13,122 nt of DNA from JBEOJY01 sp040275305 (GTDB lineage Bacteria; Pseudomonadota; Alphaproteobacteria; UBA9219), in NCBI GenBank assembly GCA_040275305.1, contig JBEOJY010000020.1, forward strand, positions 1 to 13,122. The letters run 5' to 3'. The position numbers and the translations under genes are program-made. Below the pieces are notes generated by a model. It saw nothing but the letters and a program-made list of their open reading frames with translations, did not search any database and was not told the DNA's origin. Every line of letters begins with the position of its first letter. The first letter of the stretch is position 1. Shown here piece by piece: positions 1-6,824 of the stretch.

Positions 1-68
1 GTTGCATGACAGAGCTTCCTTAATCAACGCTTCATAATTTATGGGCGTTGCCCTGACGTGGGCGAAGA
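1..68 (-). other. Spacer with possible start of next gene
   Basis: This is the spacer after the 305-aa unknown gene, read on the minus strand. It ends in an AAGGA Shine-Dalgarno-like stretch, nine bases, then ATG (7–5) and CAA, so another minus-strand gene may begin just as the window ends. A short GGGC-AAC-GCCC inverted repeat is present but has no T-run, so I do not call a terminator. Only seven bases of the possible gene are visible. Confidence 0.25.
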
Positions 69-986
69 CTACGACCCCAATCCCGCCTTAAGGGCTTGCC
101 CGCGCTGTTTTGCGTGAGGGGACGAGGGCACTGCGGGGGTTTCGATGACGCTCTCTTCTTCGGCTGGCTTCAGGGCTTCGGTAAGGCGTTGTTCAGCTTT
201 TGCTCTGAAATCTCCGAGGGGTTGATTGCCTGAGACGATTTTTGTCATTGCCGTCGCGGCCACTTGGCAATTGTTGCGGGCGACTTGGCCGGTGCCATCG
301 TAGATATTCGTAACTTCTGTTAAGAATGGGGCTTGCTCGCCTTCTGCCCAGCCATAGGCGAATTGGGCGCGTCCTCCCGACCCCGACTTGCGCACAGCGA
401 GCATTAGATGCGTATCATCCGGCATCTGGGAGGAGGTGTAGGGGACTTCCCGGACGCTGACCCTCATCGGTCCACACTGGCCTTTCAGTCCGTCGAAAGT
501 TTTTGCGGGCAAGTCACATGCTTGCGTTACCTGCTCCAGCGCAAGCGCGGCCATTCTCAGTTGATTGGTTTCCAGAAGTACGGGAAATGCCTGTAACAGC
601 GCGTGAGCATGCAATCGCTTATGCTCTGGAGTCACGCACCTTTGCCTCAACCAATTATTGACGCTTTCGAATGCGGTCAGGTTAGCCTTTGCATATTTGG
701 GCAATAGTTCGGCGGCTACGTCAAAGACTCTCGTTTCAAGCTGGCCTTCAGGCGACTTCTTGTTGATCTCCGCTTCGAGGTAATGAAGACCGATCAAGAC
801 ACGGCCTATGTGGTCCCCTTTACTCGGTATTCTCTGCGCGATGGTTACGCCTGCTTTGTGCAGATTATTTGCCGTTGTTTGCCATTCTCCTTGAGCTTTT
901 TCACCCAACCTTAGCGCGATAGGAAAGGCAAGCTCATGAAACAAATAGGCCGATAGGCGAACATCAATTTTCGTAAGATCCGGCAA
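69..986 (-). CDS. Unrecognised 305-aa protein, possibly the 3' part of a frameshifted gene
   Basis: I do not recognise the family. The predicted product is soluble: no signal peptide or membrane segment. It has a helical, Leu/Ala-rich first half and a C-terminal tail from about residue 272 that is rich in Glu, Pro and Ala and looks disordered. The only start near the 5' end is TTG at 986, with no well-placed Shine-Dalgarno. An in-frame TGA lies a short way upstream near 1020, and the first ATG in frame is near residue 174. A strong AGGGAGG lies about 25 bases before the TTG, too far to serve it. The first 76 bases overlap the end of the upstream 80-aa frame, which sits one base out of register. 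The poor start and the overlap suggest that translation enters from that frame, or that one gene has been broken. Confidence 0.6.
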   Translation of the reverse strand: MPDLTKIDVRLSAYLFHELAFPIALRLGEKAQGEWQTTANNLHKAGVTIAQRIPSKGDHIGRVLIGLHYLEAEINKKSPEGQLETRVFDVAAELLPKYAKANLTAFESVNNWLRQRCVTPEHKRLHAHALLQAFPVLLETNQLRMAALALEQVTQACDLPAKTFDGLKGQCGPMRVSVREVPYTSSQMPDDTHLMLAVRKSGSGGRAQFAYGWAEGEQAPFLTEVTNIYDGTGQVARNNCQVAATAMTKIVSGNQPLGDFRAKAEQRLTEALKPAEEESVIETPAVPSSPHAKQRGQALKAGLGS

Positions 987-1153
987 TCTTTCTGCGCAAC
1001 CGTGAAGAATACCTCCCTTATTTCATTACCAAGACTTGTCAACACCCGTTTGATCTCTGCAATCAGCCGTTCGCACTCCCTAATATCACATCTGGAAATT
1101 GCTGCGCCTAAATTTTTTGGTATTGCACTTATCCAATCTAAATCACTCATCAT
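911..1153 (-). CDS. Unrecognised 80-aa reading frame, possibly the 5' part of a frameshifted gene
   Basis: It starts at tandem ATGs (1153 and 1150) with GGAG four bases upstream, a good ribosome site, 67 bases after the rlmH stop. A longer GTG start at 1180 has no better support. Residues 1–55 look like a real coding segment (charged and amphipathic, with a repeated Ile/Leu/Glu/Arg pattern). The last 25 residues are rich in Cys, Phe, Arg and Met and read like an out-of-frame shadow. Over that same stretch the overlapping frame at 986–69 looks like normal protein. This suggests that coding sense passes from this frame to the -1 frame at about 1000–985. I cannot assign a function. Alternatives are a genuine small gene overlapping its neighbour, or a pseudogene fragment. 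Confidence 0.5.
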   Translation of the reverse strand: MMSDLDWISAIPKNLGAAISRCDIRECERLIAEIKRVLTSLGNEIREVFFTVAQKDCRILRKLMFAYRPICFMSLPFLSR

Positions 1154-1220
1154 GATACTCCGGGTATAAACGTTGCTCACTGATTGGTGCGCAAACGATT
1201 ATGCCGATATCGGAACAAAA

Positions 1221-1676
1221 TCAATCCCTGTGGTAGGGGTGTCCGGCGGCGATTTGGCGGGCGCGGTAGAGTTGTTCGATGAGCATCAAGCGCACGAGGC
1301 GGTGGGGCCAGGTGGCGCGACCAAAGGCGAGGGTGGCTTGGGCGCGTTGGCGTACTGTCTCCGTCACGCCATCCGCGCCGCCGATCAGGAAAGTCGCTGT
1401 TCCATCAGCTTGCAGGCCCCATGACGCGAGTTTGTCCGTGAGTTCGCGGCTGGACAGATCTTTGCCGCGTTCATCGAGCAAAATCGTAAAGCTGCCTTGC
1501 GGAATGGCGTCGAGCAGGAGTTTGGCTTCGGCGTCCTGAACGCGTTCGGGGGCTAAGGATTTGGAGGCCGTCATTTCCTTGACGGTCACCGCGCCTTGCA
1601 GACGCTTGAGATAGTCCTCGCACAATTCCGACTCCGGCCCGCGCAGCTTGCCGATGGCGAGGATATGGGCCTTCAT
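1221..1676 (-). CDS. rlmH: 23S rRNA (pseudouridine1915-N3)-methyltransferase RlmH
   Basis: RlmH is a SPOUT-family enzyme that uses S-adenosylmethionine to methylate N3 of pseudouridine 1915 in helix 69 of 23S rRNA in assembled 70S ribosomes. The 151-aa product matches the family length (about 155 in E. coli). Visible family marks are the LLDERGKDLSS strand-loop (67–76), the cofactor-knot motif LIGGADG (97–103), PHRLVRL (124–130) and the C-terminal HPYHRD that is nearly invariant in the family. I chose the ATG at 1676, four codons inside a possible TTG start, because AGGAGAA lies directly before it. Its ATG overlaps the rsfS stop (ATGA), so translation is probably coupled to rsfS, a common pairing in bacteria. 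Assignment is firm. Confidence 0.97.
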   Translation of the reverse strand: MKAHILAIGKLRGPESELCEDYLKRLQGAVTVKEMTASKSLAPERVQDAEAKLLLDAIPQGSFTILLDERGKDLSSRELTDKLASWGLQADGTATFLIGGADGVTETVRQRAQATLAFGRATWPHRLVRLMLIEQLYRARQIAAGHPYHRD

Positions 1677-2254
1677 TTCTCCTGCCAAATCGCCTCAAGG
1701 TCGTAATATTTGCGCACTTCGGGGCGAAACAGGTGGACGATCACATCGCCCGCATCGACCAATACCCAGTTGGCGTCCTGCATCCCCTCGATGCGAGGTT
1801 TGGGCATGCCGAGCTTGACGAAGGCTTCCCCAAGATAGTGGGCGATGGCGACGAGCTGCTTCGAGGCGCGGCCCGACGCGACGATGAGGTAGTCGGCCAT
1901 GGCGCTGCGTTCGGCCAGATCGAACGTCAACACATCCTCGGCCTGACGTTCATTCAAGACGGCTATGGCCGCGTCACGCAGCATTTCCGGCATTCCGGCG
2001 GGCCGCGCGGGGGCGCTGGGGACTGGTTTTTTTTGCAAAATTTTGACGACGGCTTTTTGGGCGCCCTGCGCCAGTTTGCGCGAAGTTGGTTTCGCGGTCT
2101 TCTTTACGGCGCTCTTCTGGGGGCGCTTTGCGGCTTTGGCGCGGCCCGGCGGCTTGCGCGGCGCGCTTTTCACTTTTCCTTGCGTTTTTCCGGTTGCCGA
2201 AGTTTTTCTGACATTCTTTGCGGTCTTCGTTTTCTTGCCTTTGGTTGACGCCAC
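1673..2254 (-). CDS. rsfS: Ribosomal silencing factor RsfS (Iojap family) with basic N-terminal extension
   Basis: RsfS binds ribosomal protein uL14 and blocks joining of the 30S and 50S subunits, slowing translation in starvation. The family domain is residues 91–193, with DYLIVASGRASKQ (121–133), WVLVDAGDVIVHLF (163–176) and RKYYDLEAIW (181–190). The family is usually about 105–120 residues; here an extra 89 residues come first, with 21 Lys, 6 Arg and no Asp or Glu, rich in Ala, Pro, Thr and Ser, resembling histone H1 tails. The GTG start at 2254 is supported by AAAGGA five to six bases upstream. Internal ATGs near the domain boundary lack a good ribosome site, so the extension is probably translated. 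The gene overlaps rlmH by four bases and follows nadD by 92 bases. The domain assignment is firm; the role of the extension is unknown. Confidence 0.95.
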   Translation of the reverse strand: MASTKGKKTKTAKNVRKTSATGKTQGKVKSAPRKPPGRAKAAKRPQKSAVKKTAKPTSRKLAQGAQKAVVKILQKKPVPSAPARPAGMPEMLRDAAIAVLNERQAEDVLTFDLAERSAMADYLIVASGRASKQLVAIAHYLGEAFVKLGMPKPRIEGMQDANWVLVDAGDVIVHLFRPEVRKYYDLEAIWQEK

Positions 2255-2346
2255 GTTTTGTCCTTTCTTGTTTTCCGGCCTTGGTCTTCGCGCCTTGTCT
2301 CATGATCGATACAGCAAGGCTCTTAATATTTCGTTTGATTTCCCAT

Positions 2347-3036
2347 TCATTCTATCACCGGAATAATGCTCTGTCGCATGGAATCTTGCGCTTTTTCTCT
2401 AATTCTCGTCGAGGATTGGGGGTTTAATCGGTTATCCAGCACCGTCCAGCGTGGAGGGTTTTGCAAGGCGAGAAGGCGCCCTTGACGGGCCGGGATAGAG
2501 GCGGAGGCAAAGCGTTGCGCGGCTTTGCCGAGATTGTGTCCCACCACATAGCCGGGGCGACGCAGGATGGCGAGCGGGACCTGCCCAAAAATGGCTGGCC
2601 ATTGCCGCCAAAGCGGGATTTGCCGCATATTGTCGGCCCCCATGAGCCAGACGAAGCGCGCGCGCGGGAAGCGCTTTTTCAGCTGCTTCAGCGTGTCGAC
2701 GGTATATTTGGTTCCCATTTCCCGCTCGATATCGGTCGCCACGATGTTCGGCTGGGCTCGCACCATATGCTGCGCTTCGCACAATCTGGTTGCCAGCGGG
2801 GCCATGCCTTGCAATGGTTTGATAGGATTTTGCGGGCTGACCAGCCACCATACCCGGTCGAGATCCAACGCTTTCATCGCGAACAGGCTTATTCCCAAGT
2901 GGCCTTCATGCGCGGGGTTGAACGATCCCCCCAAGAGGCCGATGCTTAAGCCTTCCCAGGATGCGCCGTCGCGCGCGCGGGGGTGACGTTTGATGCCGCG
3001 ATGACCGGACTGACAGGACGGTTCCGTGCAGCTCAA
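2347..3036 (-). CDS. nadD: Nicotinate-nucleotide adenylyltransferase NadD
   Basis: NadD transfers AMP from ATP to nicotinate mononucleotide, giving deamido-NAD in de novo and salvage NAD synthesis in the cytoplasm. The 229-aa product has the nucleotidyltransferase signature GGSFNPAHEGH (36–46), with the HxGH-type ATP site ending at H46, the family motif LMGADNM (131–137), and the C-terminal SSTRIRE (208–214). The open frame runs further upstream into pyrD, but the only reasonable start is TTG at 3036, whose last two bases form the pyrD stop (TTGA). This gives a 35-residue lead before the signature, somewhat long and basic. No strong Shine-Dalgarno is visible, only GGGG about ten bases upstream, which fits re-initiation after pyrD. 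The function is firm, the start less so. Confidence 0.94.
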   Translation of the reverse strand: MSCTEPSCQSGHRGIKRHPRARDGASWEGLSIGLLGGSFNPAHEGHLGISLFAMKALDLDRVWWLVSPQNPIKPLQGMAPLATRLCEAQHMVRAQPNIVATDIEREMGTKYTVDTLKQLKKRFPRARFVWLMGADNMRQIPLWRQWPAIFGQVPLAILRRPGYVVGHNLGKAAQRFASASIPARQGRLLALQNPPRWTVLDNRLNPQSSTRIREKAQDSMRQSIIPVIE

Positions 3037-4130
3037 TGCGCGTCTACCCCGACGGCCTGACTGACATTCGCAAAGCCGTCTCTCATCAGTAGCGTTTTCA
3101 ACCCTTTGCACAGTTTGGGAACCAAATATGGCCCTTTGTAGACCATAGCCGTGTAGATTTGCACGAGCGAGGCTCCGGCGCGGATCTTGGCGTAGGCGTC
3201 CTCGGCAGTAAACACGCCGCCGCTGCCGATCAGGGGGAGCTTGCCGCGCGTCAGAACGTGAATATGCCGTAACAGCTCCGTTGACATTTCAAACAAGGGA
3301 CGCCCGGACAACCCGCCTTTTTCTTCCGCAAACTTTTTGGGCAGGAATGCGGGACGCGATACGGTCGTGTTGCTGATAATCAAGGCATCTACGCCAAGTT
3401 CCAGCGCTACCGATACGATATCCTCTGCCTGCGAATCGTTAAGGTCAGGCGCGATTTTTAGAAAAATCGGCGGTTTTCTGGACAAACCCGCGCGCGCTTC
3501 GAAAACGTTGCGCAGAAGATCCGTCAGCGGTCCACGTTCCTGCCAATTGCGCAATCCGGGCGTATTGGGCGAAGAAACATTGATCGTAAGATAATGCGCA
3601 AACGGCGCGAAGCTTCGCACACCAAGCACATAGTCGTCGATGGGGCTGGCGCTGTCTTTGTTGGTTCCAATATTGATTCCCAGAATGCCGGGCTTTTTTT
3701 GCTGGGTTTCATCACTCCATGCGATAATGTGTCTTAGGAATTGCTGGAATCCAATACTGTTAAACCCAAAACGGTTAATCAGCGCTTCGTTTCCCGGCGC
3801 GCGAAACATGCGGGGTTTTGGGTTTCCTTCTTGAGGGTTGGGGGTCACCGTCCCGGTTTCGACACATGAGAAACCAAGTCGAAACAACTCGTTCATCGCT
3901 TCGGCCTGTTTGTCGAAACCGGCAGCCATGCCAAAGGGATTTGAGAAGGTCAGCCCACAGACCGACGTTCTAAGTTCCGGGCCGAAGTCATTGCTTATTT
4001 TCGGCAGGAGTCCTTTTTTCAACACCGCTATTGCGAGATTATGCGCCGCTTCCGGGTCCATTTTAAACAGTAAAGGCCGCACGAGCGCATAGGCGTCGAG
4101 GTTTTGCAGATTCTTGATATCGAAGGACAT
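3033..4130 (-). CDS. pyrD: Dihydroorotate dehydrogenase (quinone), class 2, PyrD
   Basis: PyrD oxidises dihydroorotate to orotate in pyrimidine synthesis, passing electrons through FMN to membrane quinone. The product is 365 aa from the ATG at 4130; an ATG 12 codons upstream (4166) would give 377 aa but has no clear ribosome site, and class 2 enzymes usually begin just before the RPLLF.xDPE segment seen at 18–27. That N-terminal helix region marks the membrane-associated class 2 form. Other signatures are NPFGMAAGFDK (64–74), NRFGFNS (119–125), the NVSSPNTPGLR loop (184–194) that carries the catalytic serine, ISNTT (252–256), the FMN-phosphate IGSGGV (301–306) and YTAMVYKGP (326–334). It lies 92 bases after clpA and overlaps nadD at its stop. 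Confidence 0.97.
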   Translation of the reverse strand: MSFDIKNLQNLDAYALVRPLLFKMDPEAAHNLAIAVLKKGLLPKISNDFGPELRTSVCGLTFSNPFGMAAGFDKQAEAMNELFRLGFSCVETGTVTPNPQEGNPKPRMFRAPGNEALINRFGFNSIGFQQFLRHIIAWSDETQQKKPGILGINIGTNKDSASPIDDYVLGVRSFAPFAHYLTINVSSPNTPGLRNWQERGPLTDLLRNVFEARAGLSRKPPIFLKIAPDLNDSQAEDIVSVALELGVDALIISNTTVSRPAFLPKKFAEEKGGLSGRPLFEMSTELLRHIHVLTRGKLPLIGSGGVFTAEDAYAKIRAGASLVQIYTAMVYKGPYLVPKLCKGLKTLLMRDGFANVSQAVGVDAH

Positions 4131-4222
4131 AATTCTACAGGCTCCCGCATACCTGTTGCTATTCATCAGGCTGTGTTTCCAGCATGCTTCATCGTTTGCG
4201 AAAACGCAAGCTGCCTCATTCT

Positions 4223-6571
4223 TTACGCTGCCGTTTCAACGATCTTTTGAGATGGCTCCTCCGGAGCTGGTAACAAGGGCTGGGTCGGATGATAGACGAA
4301 ATGGAGCGCGTCGCGTTCGGGGTCTAAGTTCACCACCACGCTGCCGCCTTTTTGCAACTCTCCGAACAACAATTCTTCCGCCAACGGTTGTTTGAGGCGT
4401 TCTTGTATCACTCGTCCCAGCGGTCTTGCCCCATAGATGGGATCATACCCTTTTTGCGCAAGCCACCGCCGCGCCTTGCTTGACAGTTCAATTGTGACGC
4501 CTTTGTCGGCCAGTTGTCCTTCGAGCTGCATCACGAATTTATCCACGACCCGCTCGACAATCTCCGGCGCCAACGACGCGAAGGTTATGATGGAATCAAG
4601 TCGATTCCTGAATTCCGGCGAGAAGAATCGGTTGATGGCGTCTTTGTCTTCGTCCGTACGATGTTCACGCGCAAAGCCTATCGCAGGTTTGGCCAGATCT
4701 GCGGCTCCGGCGTTGGTCGTCATGATCAGGATGACGTTACGAAAATCGATCGACTTGCCGTTGTGGTCCGTTAGTTTGCCATGATCCATCACCTGCAACA
4801 GGATGTTAATTAAATCGGCGTGGGCCTTTTCAATTTCATCAAGCAGCAGCACACAATGGGGATGTTGGTCCACGGCGTCGGTCAGGAGGCCGCCCTGCTC
4901 AAACCCGACATACCCCGGAGGCGCGCCGATCAGCCGCGCCACGCTGTGGCGTTCCATGTATTCCGACATGTCGAAGCGCTTCAATTCGATGCCGAGGCTT
5001 AAGGCCAACTGCCGCGCGACTTCGGTTTTTCCTACGCCGGTCGGGCCGGAGAAAAGATAGCTCCCCACAGGCTTTTCCGGGTCACGCAGGCCCGCACGCG
5101 CAAGCTTGATCGCGGAAGCAAGCGCTATGATCGCGGGGTCCTGCCCATAAACCATTGCCTTGAGGTCGCGTTCCAGCGCGCGCAACGCCTCGCGGTCGTT
5201 GTGGTTGACGGATTTGGCGGGGACCCGCGCCATATGCGCGATAACGGCTTCGACATCCGGAACGTCAATGACCCGCTTGCGTTTTTCGAGCGGCAGCAGC
5301 ATTTGCGACGCCCCCGCCTCGTCGAGAACGTCGATGGCTTTATCCGGAAGCTTGCGGTCGCTGATGTAACGCGAGGACAGCTCGACGGCGGCGCGTAAAG
5401 CCGCATCCGTGAACGATACATTATGATGCGATTCGTAACACGATTTCAGTCCCGCCAAAATCTTGATTGCGTCGTCCTGACTTGGCTCCTGAATGTCGAT
5501 CTTCTGAAATCTTCGAGATAAAGCGCGGTCTTTTTCAAAAGCGCCGCGATATTCTTTCCATGTCGTCGATCCCATGCAACGCAAGGAACCGTTGGCCAAG
5601 GCAGGTTTCAACAGGTTCGAGGCGTCCATTGAGCCGCTGGAGGTCGCGCCCGCGCCGATCACGGTGTGAATCTCGTCGATGAACAAAATGGCGTGAGGGA
5701 TGGCCGCGAGTTCGTTCAGGACATTCTTGAGCCGTTCCTCAAAATCCCCGCGATAGCGCGTTCCGGCCAACAACGATCCCATGTCCAGCGCGTAAATCGT
5801 CGCGTCCGCCAGAACATCCGGCACTTCGTTTTGCGTAATGCGGCGCGCTAGGCCTTCGGCGATGGCCGTTTTTCCAACCCCGGAATCGCCGACCAGAAGC
5901 GGGTTGTTTTTGCGGCGGCGACACAGGATCTGGATCGCGCGTTCGACTTCGCGCGCGCGGCCAATCAGCGGGTCGATGCCGCCTTCTTGCGCTTTGCGGT
6001 TCAAATTGACGCAATAGGCCGCAAGCGCGTCCGGGCCGCGCTTGTTGCCCGCAGCCGTCGCGGCGTTACCGATGTCGTCTTCGTCGCTTTCCATCGCATC
6101 CGCCTGCGCCGAATCTTCGTCGGATTTGCTCTGGGCAGGCGATATTTTCGCGATCCCGTGGGCGAGGTAGCTTACGGCGTCGAAGCGCGTCATATTCTGG
6201 CTTTGCAGGAAATAGACCGCGTGGCTTTCGCGCTCGGAAAACAGCGAAACCAGAACATGCGCCGCCGTGACTTCCTCGCGGCCCGACGATTGGACATGTA
6301 TGACGGCTCTTTGCAATACGCGCTGAAAAGCCGTCGTGGGTTTCGTGTCGCGCGAGGCGTTCGAGAATGTCCCCAGTTCTTCATCAAGATATCTGTCGAG
6401 CTCCGCGCGGAGACGATCCATCCTCACGCCGCAGGCCTGCATCACCGATGCCGAATCATGGTCGTCCAAGAGCGCGAGCAGAAGATGCTCCAGCGTCGCA
6501 TATTCATGGCGTCTTTCCGTTGCCAGCTCCAGCGCTCGGCGCAGGGTGTTTTCGAGTCCGCGCGACAGCAT
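4223..6571 (-). CDS. clpA: ATP-dependent Clp protease ATP-binding subunit ClpA
   Basis: ClpA is the hexameric AAA+ unfoldase that feeds substrates, including N-degron proteins brought by ClpS, into ClpP. The 782-aa product has the N-terminal Clp-N repeats (about 1–145), an acidic linker (150–167), D1 with Walker A GDSGVGKT (228–235) and Walker B LFIDE (296–300), and D2 with Walker A GPTGVGKT (509–516), Walker B LLLDE (575–579) and the ClpP-docking loop tripeptide IGF (631–633). The absence of a long coiled-coil middle domain separates it from ClpB and ClpC. The start at 6571 has GGAGG six bases upstream; the frame stays open 25 codons further but without support. No clpS gene lies next to it: upstream is a divergent spacer and a penicillin-binding protein. 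It heads the minus-strand run to pyrD. Confidence 0.97.
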   Translation of the reverse strand: MLSRGLENTLRRALELATERRHEYATLEHLLLALLDDHDSASVMQACGVRMDRLRAELDRYLDEELGTFSNASRDTKPTTAFQRVLQRAVIHVQSSGREEVTAAHVLVSLFSERESHAVYFLQSQNMTRFDAVSYLAHGIAKISPAQSKSDEDSAQADAMESDEDDIGNAATAAGNKRGPDALAAYCVNLNRKAQEGGIDPLIGRAREVERAIQILCRRRKNNPLLVGDSGVGKTAIAEGLARRITQNEVPDVLADATIYALDMGSLLAGTRYRGDFEERLKNVLNELAAIPHAILFIDEIHTVIGAGATSSGSMDASNLLKPALANGSLRCMGSTTWKEYRGAFEKDRALSRRFQKIDIQEPSQDDAIKILAGLKSCYESHHNVSFTDAALRAAVELSSRYISDRKLPDKAIDVLDEAGASQMLLPLEKRKRVIDVPDVEAVIAHMARVPAKSVNHNDREALRALERDLKAMVYGQDPAIIALASAIKLARAGLRDPEKPVGSYLFSGPTGVGKTEVARQLALSLGIELKRFDMSEYMERHSVARLIGAPPGYVGFEQGGLLTDAVDQHPHCVLLLDEIEKAHADLINILLQVMDHGKLTDHNGKSIDFRNVILIMTTNAGAADLAKPAIGFAREHRTDEDKDAINRFFSPEFRNRLDSIITFASLAPEIVERVVDKFVMQLEGQLADKGVTIELSSKARRWLAQKGYDPIYGARPLGRVIQERLKQPLAEELLFGELQKGGSVVVNLDPERDALHFVYHPTQPLLPAPEEPSQKIVETAA

Positions 6572-6618
6572 CGTATCCTCCGAAGATCCACGACGTCTTG
6601 ACAGATCATCGCCACTCG

Positions 6619-6636
6619 CGCTTGCTAAAGCAAGCG
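6619..6636 (-). repeat. 7-bp perfect inverted repeat in the clpA leader
   Basis: CGCTTGC (6619–6625) and GCAAGCG (6630–6636) are exact reverse complements separated by TAAA. On the clpA strand this is a seven-pair hairpin with a UUUA loop, 47 bases before the clpA start codon. It lacks a following U-run, so it is not a classical terminator. It may shape the clpA mRNA leader or be a protein site; this is inference. Confidence 0.5.
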
Positions 6637-6723
6637 GAATGTTCACAGATATTCATCAGAAGGGACGCTATGGCTGGCGCCTTGAATCGCGTCGGACTTC
6701 CGTAAATTTCCTTATCGCCTTAT

Positions 6724-6745
6724 CAATCGACTTTAGCGTCGATTG
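6724..6745. repeat. 8-bp perfect inverted repeat, operator-like
   Basis: CAATCGAC (6724–6731) and GTCGATTG (6738–6745) are exact reverse complements with TTTAGC between them. The site sits 79 bases before the penicillin-binding protein start and about 150 bases before the clpA start. Because the flanking genes diverge, a terminator role is unlikely. A dimeric regulator's operator is a reasonable guess, but I do not recognise the sequence as a known box. Confidence 0.45.
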
Positions 6746-6824
6746 TGCCATACTTTCGCCATCGCGGAATCGCTATATTTACTCGCAGCAACGCAATTAA
6801 GGAATCGGAAACGGCTGAAGATCC

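Larger units (their letters stand above)
6572..6824. promoter_or_regulatory. Divergent spacer between clpA and the penicillin-binding protein gene
   Basis: Both neighbouring genes are transcribed outward, so this 253-base spacer should hold both promoters. A TATATT at 6774–6779 could be a -10 box for the plus-strand gene, but no convincing -35 is seen at the right distance. No clear promoter for clpA could be fixed by eye. The spacer holds two perfect inverted repeats, listed separately. I see no gene in it. Confidence 0.5.

Noticed and set aside
69..1153. Idea that the 80-aa and 305-aa frames are a toxin–antitoxin or defence pair
   Set aside because: Neither product shows a motif of such families, and the overlap is better explained by a frameshifted single gene.
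1198..1229. Possible promoter for the 80-aa frame (TTGATT … CATAAT on the minus strand) with palindrome CCGATATCGG at 1204–1213
   Set aside because: The spacer is only 15 bases for the best -10 choice, and the palindrome lies in the spacer; too weak to list as a promoter.
1733..2248. Plus-strand 171-aa frame
   Set aside because: Antisense shadow of rsfS; the Phe/Leu/Gly-rich part mirrors the Lys-rich codons of the RsfS tail.
4194..4211. Hairpin TTGCG-AAAA-CGCAA between clpA and pyrD, considered as a terminator
   Set aside because: The stem has only five pairs and no T-run follows on the minus strand, so read-through from clpA to pyrD remains possible.
5987..6601. Plus-strand 204-aa frame
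   Set aside because: It lies wholly antisense to the N-terminal region of clpA; Arg-rich shadow composition.
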